Shown here piece by piece: positions 7,823-16,940 of a stretch of 64,000 nt of DNA; the first letter of the stretch is position 1; every line of letters begins with the position of its first letter. This DNA is from Vibrio intestinalis (GTDB lineage Bacteria > Pseudomonadota > Gammaproteobacteria > Enterobacterales > Vibrionaceae), in contig NZ_JANAVY020000001.1 in assembly GCF_025195085.2 (NCBI RefSeq), positions 930,001-994,000 on the forward strand. The letters are read 5' to 3'. The notes below the pieces were generated by a model. The model worked only from the letters and a program-made list of their open reading frames with translations, did not search any database and was not told the origin of the DNA. The translations under genes were made by a program, and so were the position numbers.

Positions 7823-8959
7823 ATGAAAAAAACGATTCCCGCTTTACTTTTAAGCCTAGCGACTTGCCTGACCGCCCCGTCAGCATTGGCTGCATGGTAT
7901 GAAGTCACGGGTACTGCCACTGTGGTTGCATCTGAGGATTCCGCTCGTTTGCATGCTCTAGAAGACGCCATCTATAAAGCTGTCAGTTTCTCAGGAGCGG
8001 ATATTGGCAGTATTTCAAACCTCAGTCCTTTGCTAGAAAGCGAACGTAAAGAGTATCAATTTACTAACCATGAAGTCCGCTACATCATGGTTGAGCAGGA
8101 AAAAGTACGTAAGAACGTTATGTACGTTAAAGCACGTATTGACATTTATCCGTCGGCAACAGGTTGCCACGTAGATCAATATAAAAAGACGTTTTTGATC
8201 GGTAATGTGGATTTGGAGTCACCGCAACAAGCGGTAATGGGGCAAATTTATGGTGTTGGGGATGATTTTGCAGAGATTATTAATCGCCAACTGGATCAGC
8301 AATCGGCCAGCTTTGTTTCTGTAGGTACAACCGATTACGACATCGATAAGCGTAACCCTGAACGCATCAAAATGATCGCACAGGATACAGGTGCGCAATA
8401 CGTGATTGGCGGCAAAATTAACGACCTAACCGCCACCGTTGAGCAGAATCTAATTAAAGACGATGTAATCAACCGCCAATTTGCATTAGAAATGACGGTG
8501 TTTGATGGTAAAACCGGCAATGAAGTATACACTCGAAATTACCGCGAGGTTGCCCGTTGGCCATTCCCTAAAACCAGCCAAGTTGATACTAAAAGCGCGC
8601 GCTTTTGGGCATCGACTTACGGGGAGATGATGTTACGTGTAAGCCGCAATATCATGCTCGATCTTGAATCTGAAGTGTCTTGTAAAATCACTTTGCCAGA
8701 AATTGTGGCGAAATGGGGCAATGTCATCACTATGGATCTCGGTCGTATTCACGGCGTACAAGAAGGTGACAAGCTGCAACTTTGGCATACTGGCTCATTC
8801 ATTGATCAGCGCGGCCTACCACGCAATAAAGTCACCGAAACCGGTATTACCCTGACGGTTTCTCGCGTGTATGAAAATGAAGCAGAATTGACCATCGATC
8901 AGCCTGAGTTACTAAGCAGTATTCAAATCGGTGATGTGATGCACAAGATTGTGCCATAA
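7823..8959 (+). CDS. flgT: Flagellar H-ring protein FlgT
   Basis: Periplasmic protein of the Vibrio H ring, which surrounds the LP ring and anchors the MotX/MotY T ring. It has a clear Sec signal (MKKTIPALLLSLATCLTAPSALA) and 378 residues, the normal length. The middle FlgT domain shows AQYVIGGKINDLTATVEQ and the C-terminal domain NVITMDLGRIHGVQEGDKLQLW. Divergent from flgOP, as in other vibrios. Its promoter region overlaps that of flgO. Confidence 0.94.
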   Translation: MKKTIPALLLSLATCLTAPSALAAWYEVTGTATVVASEDSARLHALEDAIYKAVSFSGADIGSISNLSPLLESERKEYQFTNHEVRYIMVEQEKVRKNVMYVKARIDIYPSATGCHVDQYKKTFLIGNVDLESPQQAVMGQIYGVGDDFAEIINRQLDQQSASFVSVGTTDYDIDKRNPERIKMIAQDTGAQYVIGGKINDLTATVEQNLIKDDVINRQFALEMTVFDGKTGNEVYTRNYREVARWPFPKTSQVDTKSARFWASTYGEMMLRVSRNIMLDLESEVSCKITLPEIVAKWGNVITMDLGRIHGVQEGDKLQLWHTGSFIDQRGLPRNKVTETGITLTVSRVYENEAELTIDQPELLSSIQIGDVMHKIVP

Positions 8960-9021
8960 CAAACCTCGATATATTTGTGCCATTGAGTATCATGAGCGCA
9001 CATTATCGATGTTTGATATAA

Positions 9022-9098
9022 GCTCCCGTGGCACAGCTGGATAGCGCGATCCCCTCCTAAGGGATAGGTCACAGGTTCGAATCCTGTCGGGAGCGCCA
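9022..9098 (+). tRNA. tRNA-Arg (anticodon CCT), decodes AGG
   Basis: A complete cloverleaf: acceptor GCTCCCG/CGGGAGC, D-loop AGCTGGATAG, anticodon stem ATCCC/GGGAT around loop CTCCTAA (anticodon CCT), T arm ACAGG-TTCGAAT-CCTGT, discriminator G and an encoded CCA end. 77 bases including CCA. It sits 62 bases after flgT and is followed directly by an intrinsic terminator, so it is a single-gene unit. AGG-reading tRNA genes are common integration sites, but no integrase is nearby. Confidence 0.95.
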
Positions 9099-9108
9099 TC
9101 TGATTCCA

Positions 9109-9137
9109 AGCCCTAATCGCAAGATTAGGGCTTTTTC
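9109..9137 (+). terminator. Terminator of tRNA-Arg
   Basis: Perfect 10-bp stem AGCCCTAATC/GATTAGGGCT with a GCAA tetraloop, followed by CTTTTTCT; begins 10 bases after the tRNA CCA end. Confidence 0.92.
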
Positions 9138-9184
9138 TATCTTAGCGCCTAGATTAACGAATCTTAATTTTTCCAAAACCCTTC

Positions 9185-9361
9185 ATAAAGGTCATTTTCG
9201 CTATGCTAATCAGCGTCACCTTAAGTCCGTTGCTTGGTCAGCATTTAAGCGCATTCGTTGCGTTTGAGTAATGGTGAAGTTAAGACTTATCTCTGATGAA
9301 ACAGCGGTTTACCCCCTAAACCGTACTAGGCTCGCATTAGTCACGCGAGCCTTTCTTTTTT
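9185..9361 (+). ncRNA. Candidate small RNA ending in an intrinsic terminator
   Basis: The 280-base gap between the tRNA terminator and the response regulator gene holds no convincing ORF, yet contains two hairpins in a row: CGGTTTA-CCCCC-TAAACCG (9305-9323), with an all-C loop, and GGCTCGC/GCGAGCC (9329-9351) followed by TTTCTTTTTT, a classic terminator. The regulator starts 57 bases after that T-run, so the terminator serves something upstream. A TATGCT box near 9202 is a possible -10. The 5' end is not defined. It could instead be a leader that attenuates the regulator operon. Confidence 0.45.
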
Positions 9362-9417
9362 CTGTTCCCAAATTCTTATAGCACGTTAACATGTACGCCT
9401 TGCATGGAGATTAATAA

Positions 9418-10092
9418 GTGAAAATTTTAATCATTGAAGACGACACCACCACACGTGAGTTTGTCGCGAAGGGTCTACAAGAGCACGGCTATGCCGTAGA
9501 CCAAGCCGAGGACGGCAAAAAAGGGTTAATGATGGCGCTCAGCAGCGAGTACCAATTGATTATTCTTGACCGTATGTTGCCTTACCTAGATGGCATGAAA
9601 GTGCTGCAAGCTATTAAAGCTACAGAGCAGCATATTCCGGTACTCATTCTTAGCGCAATGGACAGCGTTGAAGATCGCGTTGATGGCTTGCAAGCCGGCA
9701 GCGATGACTACCTTATCAAACCTTTTGCTTTGGCAGAGCTTATTGCGCGAGTGGATATCATCATCAACCGCACTAAACGCAATGCCGTTGCACCAAACAC
9801 ACTGAACTACGATTGTTTGAGTGTCGATTTACGTGCCCATCGCGCCACTTGTAATGACCAAGAACTCGCACTGCAACCGAAAGAGTTCCAACTGATCCAA
9901 TATTTCATCGAACACTCAGAGCAAGTCGTATCACGAATGAGGTTGTTCGAAGCGATTTGGAGTTACCACTTCGATCCGAAAACCAATGTCATTGATGTGC
10001 ACGTCGCCAATTTACGCCGTAAACTCGAAGACGCCGGATGTTCTAATTTACTCCATACGGTTCGAGGGGCTGGGTATGTCCTTCGTCGATGA
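9418..10092 (+). CDS. OmpR/PhoB-family response regulator
   Basis: DNA-binding half of a two-component system. The 224 residues have an N-terminal receiver domain with acidic residues E7, D8 and D9, phospho-acceptor D51 in LIILDRMLP, and the conserved lysine in DYLIKPF. A C-terminal winged helix follows (about 125-224: LQPKEFQLIQYFIEHSEQVVS, TNVIDVHVANLRRKLE, VRGAGYVLRR). The start codon is GTG at 9418, with GGAG upstream. The sensor kinase gene starts inside its last codons. The stimulus is unknown; it is a QseB/PmrA/CusR-like regulator by layout but I would not name it. Confidence 0.92.
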   Translation: MKILIIEDDTTTREFVAKGLQEHGYAVDQAEDGKKGLMMALSSEYQLIILDRMLPYLDGMKVLQAIKATEQHIPVLILSAMDSVEDRVDGLQAGSDDYLIKPFALAELIARVDIIINRTKRNAVAPNTLNYDCLSVDLRAHRATCNDQELALQPKEFQLIQYFIEHSEQVVSRMRLFEAIWSYHFDPKTNVIDVHVANLRRKLEDAGCSNLLHTVRGAGYVLRR

Positions 10093-11365
10093 CTATTCCC
10101 TCTCCCGATCATCCATATTTAAAACGCTGATTGGCCTTTGCACCTTAGTCACCATTATCAATGTAATTGTGATTCGCCAAGTTTATATCGATTCCGATAA
10201 CTTTCATCGCCAGCGTTTAACCGATCAGCTCAACGATGAAATTCTTGAGTTTCAATATGCGGCGCAGCAAAGTAAAGCGGAAGTGGAAAAGCTGCTCGAA
10301 ACCAAACAAGCCACCGATGCACCGTTTAGGTATCGTCTAATTGAGCACATGGAGCCAGTTCAAAGCAGTAACTATTATCCGATTAACCAACTGAAAAGTG
10401 GCGCTACTAATATTAGCGTTGGGCACTTTCACCAGTTAGAGATCGGCATTGATGAAAACATACTGCAAGCGTATCGAGAGGCATTAATACCTTTAGTAAC
10501 CTCAGGTGTTGTACTCCCTAGTGCGATTATGCTTATTGCGGCACTGTTTTTTACTGTACTGATCTTGCGTAGACTAGAAATGGTCAACCAAGCGATGAAC
10601 CGCGTGCTGTGTGGCGAACGCGAAGTAAAACTGCCTGTATCTCGCCAAGATGATGAGTTTGATATTTTGGCCATCCACCTCAACTACATGATTGAGCAAA
10701 TGGCAAAAAATGAAGCCACTCTAAAATCACTCACAACTGGGCTTGCCCATGATATGCGCACGCCTATGGCTCGCTTAAAACTGAGGCTAGAAGAAATCCT
10801 CTCTCAAGATGATCAACTTAACGACCAGCAAAGAAACCAATTCTCAGCCTGCCATGATGAGCTTGAGCTAATCCTATCGCTGTTCAATAGCATGTTGGAA
10901 ATCGCTAAGCTTAATAGCGGCCAGACCAACATCAAATCAACCAGCGTTGAATTAGGCAAAATTGCACGCGATGCACTTGAGTTTGTAACGCCGCTCGCTG
11001 ATCAAAAGCATCAAGCCCTCTCATTACGAGAAGACCAGCCTTGTATCCTGTCTGGCGATCCCTCTTTGCTGTTTCGCGCAGTCTTCAACTTATTAGAAAA
11101 TGCAGTGAAGTACACACCCAACCAAGGGAAGATTGAAGTGATCATCGATCAGCTCGGTGTAACCATTGCCGATAATGGAATCGGTATTAGCGATGAAGAT
11201 AAACTGCATGTCTGCCAACCTATGTATCGCGCAGACAAAAGCAGAACAGAGCAAGGTAACGGGCTTGGCCTATCGCTTGTTGATGCCGTGGTGCATCGTC
11301 ATAATGCACAGCTTATTTTAAGAGACAATAACCCTGGCCTACGCGCCCGTATCTATATTGATTAG
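10076..11365 (+). CDS. Sensor histidine kinase, partner of the upstream regulator
   Basis: Inner-membrane kinase of the two-component pair. I chose ATG 10076 (MSFVDDYSLSRS), overlapping the regulator by 17 bases, rather than an ATG 30 codons earlier deep in the regulator gene. The 429-residue protein has a membrane segment near residues 17-36, a roughly 100-residue periplasmic part, a second segment near 135-160, a HAMP linker, a dimerisation helix with H225 in GLAHDMRTP, and an ATPase domain with N box LLENAVKYTP, IADNGIGIS and GNGLGLSLV. The small sensor domain matches nothing I can name. Confidence 0.9.
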   Translation: MSFVDDYSLSRSSIFKTLIGLCTLVTIINVIVIRQVYIDSDNFHRQRLTDQLNDEILEFQYAAQQSKAEVEKLLETKQATDAPFRYRLIEHMEPVQSSNYYPINQLKSGATNISVGHFHQLEIGIDENILQAYREALIPLVTSGVVLPSAIMLIAALFFTVLILRRLEMVNQAMNRVLCGEREVKLPVSRQDDEFDILAIHLNYMIEQMAKNEATLKSLTTGLAHDMRTPMARLKLRLEEILSQDDQLNDQQRNQFSACHDELELILSLFNSMLEIAKLNSGQTNIKSTSVELGKIARDALEFVTPLADQKHQALSLREDQPCILSGDPSLLFRAVFNLLENAVKYTPNQGKIEVIIDQLGVTIADNGIGISDEDKLHVCQPMYRADKSRTEQGNGLGLSLVDAVVHRHNAQLILRDNNPGLRARIYID

Positions 11366-11565
11366 CCACTATCTATTGGGCGATGAACCATTGCCCTCCT
11401 TCCTCTCCGCACCTTCTCCTTGCATGATTGCTCGTTCACGACAACCACTAAAGACAAGTATATTCCTCACTTTAGTTACTCTAAGTCTTTATACGTAAAC
11501 CCATGAACCTTTTGGTCGTGGCCTATCCTCTGAGCGTCTAGTTTTAAAGGTTTAGATTACCCGAT

Positions 11566-11593
11566 CAAAAAAGCCGAGCACTAAGGCTCGGCT
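11566..11593 (-). terminator. Terminator of nagE
   Basis: Perfect 8-bp stem AGCCGAGC/GCTCGGCT with a 6-base loop and, on the minus strand, a run of six T. It lies 24 bases after the nagE stop. The rest of the 250-base gap between the kinase gene and nagE (11366-11565) shows nothing I can assign. Confidence 0.88.
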
Positions 11594-11616
11594 GAAGGAG
11601 TCGAAAGGGTCAAACA

Positions 11617-13098
11617 TTAATGGCTAGGTAGCGCCACGCCTGTTAGGTCTTCCGATGCTGGGATTTGTTTCATCTCATGAGCGATTTGCTCAGCTTGTGT
11701 ACCTACAATCACTTGTAAGTTGTTTTCGCCAATTTTAACCACACCCATTGCGCCAAGAGCCTTCAATGTTGCTTCATCGGCAATCGAGACATCTTTAAGA
11801 GAAAGACGCAGGCGAGTAATGCATGAATCAATACTGGTTAAGTTTGCGTGGCCACCTAGTGCTTTTAGATATTGAGCGGCTTTCTCACTCGTACCTACTG
11901 CAGCGACTTCTGCTCTATCAGCATCTTCACGACCCGGAGTTTTCAAATCAAACTTGATGATTGCGAAGCGGAATACTGAGTAGTAAATGACAGAGAAACA
12001 TAGACCTTGCAGGATCAGCATGTACGGTTTCATTGCTAGAGGTAGGTTGAATGACAACACAAAGTCAATCAAACCGCCACTAAAGGTAAAGCCCGCAATC
12101 CACTGCATGCTTGCCGCGATGTACATAGAAAGAGCAGTCAAGGCTGCGTGAATCACGTACAGCACTGGAGCAACGAACATGAATGCGAATTCAATTGGCT
12201 CAGTTACACCCGTTAAGATAGCTGTAAACGCTGACGCACCTAAAATACCGCCAATTTTCTTTTTATTTTCTGGTTTAGCACAGTGGTACATAGCCAGACA
12301 CGCCGCTGGTAGACCGTAACCCATTACAGGGAAGAATCCGCCTTGGTAAATACCTGTTACACCTAATTCACCCGTACCAGACCAGAATTTAGAGATATCG
12401 CTGATACCAACTAAGTCGAAGATAAATACTTGGTTTAGTGCATGGTGTAAGCCAACTGGAATTAGTAAACGGTTAAAGAAGCCGTACAGACCTGCACCCG
12501 TGGCACCCATTTCCGAAATTGCGATACCGAAATCAACTAGCGATCCGTAAACAACTGGCCATACGTAAACCATGATCAAGCTAATACCAATAGCCGCAAA
12601 AGAAGTGACGATTGGTACAAAACGACGTCCGCCAAAGAAACCCAGTACCGCCGGTAGCTGGATGTTATGGAAACGGTTATAGAGCGTCGCCGCCACAATA
12701 CCAATCAAAATACCGGTAAACGCACTTACCGCTGCACCAGAGGCAATCACTTGAGCTTGGCTCATTTGATCAACCGGAACACCTGTAATTTGCGAAATTA
12801 CCGCCACATTGCCGACTATCATTTCGATAATAAGCAGACCTAAAAGGCCGGAGAGTGCTGCCGCACCGTTATTGTCTTTCGCTAGACCGTAAGCAACGCC
12901 TACTGCAAATAACCAAGCTTGGTTGTCCATGATGCCTTTGCCACCAAAGACCAAAATTGTTGCTAATGTGCTGTTTGCACCCCAGCCAGCAGGGTCAATG
13001 GCATAGCCTAAGCCAAGCATCAAACCACCAGCAGGAAGCACAGCAATTGGTACCATTAAGGCTTTACCAATTTTTTGCAGATATCCAAGTATGTTCAC
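11617..13098 (-). CDS. nagE: PTS permease for N-acetylglucosamine, EIICB
   Basis: Imports and phosphorylates N-acetylglucosamine, the chitin monomer. The 493 residues have a glucose-family EIIC membrane domain (about 1-370; MNILGYLQKIGKALMVPIAV, the family loop GVTEPIEFAFMF) and a C-terminal EIIB domain with the phosphorylated cysteine in SIDSCITRLRL (about residue 430). There is no fused EIIA domain, so phosphate must come from a separate EIIA, presumably Crr (encoded at 49821-50330). N-acetylglucosamine specificity is inferred from overall resemblance to NagE rather than proved; it could be a close glucose-family relative. Confidence 0.88.
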   Translation of the reverse strand: MNILGYLQKIGKALMVPIAVLPAGGLMLGLGYAIDPAGWGANSTLATILVFGGKGIMDNQAWLFAVGVAYGLAKDNNGAAALSGLLGLLIIEMIVGNVAVISQITGVPVDQMSQAQVIASGAAVSAFTGILIGIVAATLYNRFHNIQLPAVLGFFGGRRFVPIVTSFAAIGISLIMVYVWPVVYGSLVDFGIAISEMGATGAGLYGFFNRLLIPVGLHHALNQVFIFDLVGISDISKFWSGTGELGVTGIYQGGFFPVMGYGLPAACLAMYHCAKPENKKKIGGILGASAFTAILTGVTEPIEFAFMFVAPVLYVIHAALTALSMYIAASMQWIAGFTFSGGLIDFVLSFNLPLAMKPYMLILQGLCFSVIYYSVFRFAIIKFDLKTPGREDADRAEVAAVGTSEKAAQYLKALGGHANLTSIDSCITRLRLSLKDVSIADEATLKALGAMGVVKIGENNLQVIVGTQAEQIAHEMKQIPASEDLTGVALPSH

Positions 13099-13436
13099 CT
13101 TAGTTCCTCGTCTTTATTAGTTTTCAATCTTTTACTGGACGTTACCTGTCCAGCTTTTCCCCGTTTGAAATACTAATCAGCGCAGAATTAAGGTTGTCTT
13201 GTGACTTGATTAACTTTTATTAATATTGCGCTTTTTCGAGACAGCGGCTGGCAAAAATCAGACCGAGTTCAATTTTTCACTCTGGAAAATAGGACGTTAG
13301 AGCGATGTGGAATGTGAAGGGAAGCCATTTATGGGCAAGAACTCAAGATTGAACTATCTTTATTGAGTATTAACGCTTTAAAAATAGTCAGACTTTGCTT
13401 AACCTTTAATTAATAATAAATATATCACTTATAACT
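13099..13436. other. Divergent intergenic region nagE / small basic protein
   Basis: 338 bases, AT-rich towards the right. It must contain the nagE promoter (minus strand) and that of the right-hand gene. TGTGACTTGATTAACTT near 13200 is at best a weak CRP half-match, and I could not find a convincing NagC operator. No ORF. Confidence 0.4.
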
Positions 13437-13943
13437 ATGCCAAAGAGCAACTTAATCACCAATACTGGACATCGCTTTATCTCCAAAGCTAAGACCGCCT
13501 ACAAGATTCATATCCATACGCCAGACGATACGGTTTTGCACCGCTCGGTTGGCTATATCAAAATGGGCGAGAAGAAAGGCCTCAAAAAAGCCATCAAACT
13601 GCGCAATGAATTAGGCAGTGAGATGTGGGGGCGTTTTTGGCGTAAGCTACTTAAAGACCCGTATTTGATGACTCGCTTACCCCACTCTCTTGAACCGAAA
13701 ATCATCTACAAACCTAGACCAACGAAGGAAAACCCTGAGGCCAAAGACGAATGCTACATAGCAGCATGGCGTAATTATGATGAGAACGGAAAACTGATCT
13801 ATCGTAGTGTGGTTTGTTCTATTAAAAAACATGGCCGCCTCGGTGCCTACAGCAAAACCAAAAAAGCGTTACTAGAAGCAAACAAAGAGAACCTAGAAAT
13901 ATTAGAGTTTATGGGCCGCCTAAGTAGCATCGATTTAAAATAG
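13437..13943 (+). CDS. Unrecognised basic protein with two similar halves (AP2-like?)
   Basis: 168 residues, rich in Lys/Arg, no signal peptide or membrane segment. Two segments look alike: YKIHIHTPDDTVLHRSVGY followed by a basic helix KGLKKAIKLRNELG (about 22-60), and CYIAAWRNYDENGKLIYRSV followed by KKHGRLGAYSKTKKALLEA (about 103-143). A three-strand-plus-helix pattern with an aromatic first strand and KGxxxAxxxR helix resembles AP2/ERF-like DNA-binding domains of bacterial and phage proteins. I infer a possible nucleic-acid-binding protein; no function is known to me. No Shine-Dalgarno sequence precedes the ATG, though a terminator follows. Confidence 0.65.
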   Translation: MPKSNLITNTGHRFISKAKTAYKIHIHTPDDTVLHRSVGYIKMGEKKGLKKAIKLRNELGSEMWGRFWRKLLKDPYLMTRLPHSLEPKIIYKPRPTKENPEAKDECYIAAWRNYDENGKLIYRSVVCSIKKHGRLGAYSKTKKALLEANKENLEILEFMGRLSSIDLK

Positions 13944-13994
13944 TCTCGGCCATGCTCTAATACATAAACTCCAACTACATAAGCTCAAACAACG

Positions 13995-14031
13995 AAAAAG
14001 CCTCGCCAATCATAAACTGGCGAGGCTTTTA
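13995..14031. terminator. Bidirectional terminator between the basic protein gene and ompA-like gene
   Basis: 13-bp perfect stem AAAAGCCTCGCCA/TGGCGAGGCTTTT with a 9-base loop, between two convergent genes, with A/T runs on both sides. Confidence 0.92.
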
Positions 14032-14047
14032 TTATGCTGTTCACTTT

Positions 14048-15013
14048 TTATTGCTGAACTTGATACTCAAACTCAGGGATTGTTACATCAACACGGCGGT
14101 TTTGCGCACGGCCTTCACGAGTGCTGTTTGACGCGACAGGGTTATCTTCACCTTCACCTCTCACACTAATGCGCGCAGGATCGATACCTTGATTAGCTAA
14201 TGCATCCGCCACAGCTTGTGCACGCTTCTCAGACAATATTTGGTTATACTCAGCAGCACCTGACGAATCGGTATGCCCTACAACTTCAACCATTGCTTGC
14301 GGAAACTCCATCAATAGCTTAACGAATTCATCCAGCTTAGCCGCACTTTCAGCTTTAAGCTCTGAGCTGTTAAGCGCAAAGGTTTCAGTATCCAGAAGTG
14401 ACGTGGTAAAGGTTTTCGTCATTACGACTGGCTCTTCTACAACGACCTCTTCCACCATTTCTTCTTCTACCACAACCGGCACAGGTGCTGGCTCTGATTG
14501 ACCAAACTCATACACAAAACCTAATGTCACCGTGTTACCGATCATACGACGGACATTATTATTCATATCGGTTAAAGATTGGTAATCGAGACGAACAATA
14601 CCGTTTTCCATCGCTTTATATTCAAGCCCTAGGCCAACCATAAATGATGCATCATCTTCATCACCAATATTGACATAGGCACCACCTAATTTACTAAAGA
14701 AGTTAAATTGGTCGTTAATCGGAGCGGTAAACTTAGGTGCAAGAGTAAAAGCATCAATCTTGTCATCATTTAAGCCTGCGGCAGTAAATTTACCTAAATG
14801 ATCATAACCTGCCTCAAGGGATATAAAATCCCACACATGAAATCCGCCTAGAACACCAAAAGTAACATCCTCAGAATCACAAGATTGCCCATTGAAGCAT
14901 TCATTATCCAACCAGGACTTACCAACTTTTGCACCTAAATATGGGTTTGCTAATGCTCCGCCAGCTGCTAGGCATAGCGATGCTGAGATTACCACTGCTA
15001 GTTTCTTCATCAT
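14048..15013 (-). CDS. ompA: OmpA-family outer membrane protein
   Basis: Outer-membrane beta-barrel tethered to peptidoglycan. 321 residues: signal peptide (about 1-22, ending GALA), an eight-strand barrel domain (about 23-175, NPYLGAKVGKSWLD ... TVTLGFVYEFG), an acidic Pro/Val/Glu linker (about 176-200, EEEMVEEVVVEEPVV), and an OmpA C-domain (about 205-315) with VEVVGHTDSSGAAEYNQILS and the NRRVDV peptidoglycan-binding motif. Two adjacent ATGs start the gene (15013 and 15010); spacing from AAGGA favours the second slightly. It lies next to gltX, as in V. cholerae. Confidence 0.92.
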   Translation of the reverse strand: MMKKLAVVISASLCLAAGGALANPYLGAKVGKSWLDNECFNGQSCDSEDVTFGVLGGFHVWDFISLEAGYDHLGKFTAAGLNDDKIDAFTLAPKFTAPINDQFNFFSKLGGAYVNIGDEDDASFMVGLGLEYKAMENGIVRLDYQSLTDMNNNVRRMIGNTVTLGFVYEFGQSEPAPVPVVVEEEMVEEVVVEEPVVMTKTFTTSLLDTETFALNSSELKAESAAKLDEFVKLLMEFPQAMVEVVGHTDSSGAAEYNQILSEKRAQAVADALANQGIDPARISVRGEGEDNPVASNSTREGRAQNRRVDVTIPEFEYQVQQ

Positions 15014-15391
15014 GAAATCCTTAATCCATCTTTTTACTTGAGCAAGTTGTTATGCCAATCCGGCAATAAACTTGGTTGTTCACTCTCTTCTGCTGCGATT
15101 AAATATCGTTAGTCCGCAACAAGAAGAAACTATGTCGAGTTTGTTCGCTCAAATAGAGGAGGAAAGATAAGGCAAATGGTAAAACAGCACGTCTGTGCTG
15201 AAAGGTTCGAAACCAAACAATCATGGCCGGTACCTCTTTGATTACCCATCTTAACCTTATGCAATTTCTCACCTGTGACTCAGTAAAATTAGTTCAGCGC
15301 TGAGAATAATTCCAAAAATTTTCGCGGCATAAAAAAACCGCAGCTCAATAGCTGCGGTCTCGTCACATTTCTTGCGGTTATTACTTTTTGA
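15014..15391. other. ompA upstream region and gltX 3' region
   Basis: 378 bases. It holds the ompA promoter and leader (not precisely placed), a short perfect hairpin CAGCAC-GTCT-GTGCTG at 15185-15200, and the gltX terminator at the right end. No ORF. Leaders of ompA genes are frequent targets of small RNAs, but nothing here shows that directly. Confidence 0.45.
15331..15358 (-). terminator. Terminator of gltX
   Basis: Perfect 8-bp stem ACCGCAGC/GCTGCGGT, 6-base loop, followed on the minus strand by seven T; 33 bases after the gltX stop. Confidence 0.9.
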
Positions 15392-16819
15392 TTACGCGTT
15401 AGCTTCGCGCTCAGCAATAAATGCCAATGCCATTTTGATACGAGCAATACAACGCTCTTTACCAACAAGCTCCATAACTGCGTCTACTGAAGGAGATTGA
15501 CCACCACCAGTAACCGCTACGCGAAGTGGCATACCGATTTTACCCATGCCGATTTCTAGCTCTTCACATACCGCTGCGATTACGTTGTCTTTGATGCTTA
15601 CAGTTTCCCACGCTTCTAGCGCTTCAACTTTAGCAAGTGCCAGTTCTAGAGGCTCTTTAGCAACACCACGTAAGTGTTTCTTCGCTGCGCCAGCTTCGAA
15701 CTCTGCAAAATCTTCGTAGAAGTAACGGATTTGCTCAGCAAGCTCTACTAGCGTATTACAACGCTCACCCACTAGCTTGATCACTTCAGTGATCGCTGGG
15801 CCGTTTGTTACGTCTAGTTTTTGTTGATCTAGGTGCCATTGTAGGTGCTCAGCGACATAAGCTGGATCTGACGTCTTAATGTAATGGTTGTTTAGCCACA
15901 ATAGCTTATCAGTGTTAAATGCCGATGCTGACTTAGAAATAGCATCAAGGCTGAACAAGTTGATCATCTCTTCTTGAGAGAAAATTTCTTGGTCACCGTG
16001 AGACCAGCCAAGACGTACTAAGTAGTTGTTTAGTGCGTTTGGTAGGTAGCCTTCATCCCGGTACTGCATTACTGATACAGCGCCATGACGCTTAGACAGT
16101 TTCGCACCGTCATCACCTAGAATCATTGCACAGTGCGCAAACACAGGTACAGGTGCGCCTAGCGCTTCATAGATGTTAATTTGACGAGGGGTGTTGTTGA
16201 TGTGGTCTTCACCACGCACAACGTGAGTAATGCCCATATCCCAGTCATCAACTACAACCACGAAGTTGTAAGTTGGCGCGCCATCTGTACGACGGATGAT
16301 CAAATCATCCAGTTGGCTGTTTGAAATCTCAATACGGCCACGGATTTGGTCATCAAATACTACGCTGCCTTCTTTAGGGTTACGGAAACGAACCACAAAC
16401 GCATCGCCTTCTTTCGCTGCTGCATTTGCCGCAACGACTTTAGGGTGGTTTGCATCGTAACGAGGCATTTCTTTATTTGCTTCTTGCTCTGCACGAATTT
16501 CTTCAAGCAGCTCTTTTGACGCGTAACATTTGTACGCTTTGTCTTCTGCAAGTAGCTTATCAACCATTTCGTTGTAACGGTCAAAACGCTTAGATTGGAA
16601 GTAAGGACCTTCATTCCACTCTAGACCCATCCATTGCATGCCTTCAATGATTGCATCAACCGCTTCTTGAGAGTTACGTTCTAGATCCGTATCTTCGATA
16701 CGTAGAACGAATTCACCGCCTTGGTTCTTTGCGAAAAGCCAAGAGTAAAGTGCTGTACGAGCACCACCAACGTGAAGGTAGCCAGTTGGGCTAGGAGCAA
16801 AACGAGTTTTAACCGTCAT
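15392..16819 (-). CDS. gltX: Glutamate--tRNA ligase
   Basis: Charges tRNA-Glu with glutamate in the cytoplasm. The 475 residues are full length for the bacterial enzyme. The class I signature is [20 protein letters not shown] (residues 6-25), the adenylate-binding lysine motif is [13 protein letters not shown] (about 237-249), and the zinc-lacking insert and C-terminal anticodon-binding domain are present. A hairpin-rich leader precedes it (16851-16870). Confidence 0.98.
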   Translation of the reverse strand: MTVKTRFAPSPTGYLHVGGARTALYSWLFAKNQGGEFVLRIEDTDLERNSQEAVDAIIEGMQWMGLEWNEGPYFQSKRFDRYNEMVDKLLAEDKAYKCYASKELLEEIRAEQEANKEMPRYDANHPKVVAANAAAKEGDAFVVRFRNPKEGSVVFDDQIRGRIEISNSQLDDLIIRRTDGAPTYNFVVVVDDWDMGITHVVRGEDHINNTPRQINIYEALGAPVPVFAHCAMILGDDGAKLSKRHGAVSVMQYRDEGYLPNALNNYLVRLGWSHGDQEIFSQEEMINLFSLDAISKSASAFNTDKLLWLNNHYIKTSDPAYVAEHLQWHLDQQKLDVTNGPAITEVIKLVGERCNTLVELAEQIRYFYEDFAEFEAGAAKKHLRGVAKEPLELALAKVEALEAWETVSIKDNVIAAVCEELEIGMGKIGMPLRVAVTGGGQSPSVDAVMELVGKERCIARIKMALAFIAEREANA

Positions 16820-16850
16820 GTAAAATACCTTGATTGTCTATATGACCGCG

Positions 16851-16870
16851 CCGATGTCACTGACATCGGC
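16851..16870 (-). promoter_or_regulatory. Hairpin in the gltX leader
   Basis: Perfect inverted repeat with arms GCCGATGTCA and TGACATCGGC, about 32 bases before the gltX start, with no T-run after it. A TATAAAAT box about 25 bases further upstream on the minus strand could be the -10 of gltX, which would put the hairpin near the 5' end of the mRNA. Confidence 0.5.
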
Positions 16871-16940
16871 ACTAAAATTGGGCGTTATTTTATACCCAAG
16901 GGACATAAGGCGCTAGGGGCGATTAACATTTTATAATCAG

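Noticed and set aside
9022..9098. Genomic-island attachment site at tRNA-Arg
   Set aside because: No integrase follows and I saw no repeat of the tRNA 3' end elsewhere in the window.
13180..13260. NagC operator or CRP site before nagE
   Set aside because: Expected from biology, but I could find only weak half-matches such as TGTGACTTGATTAACTT; not enough to call.
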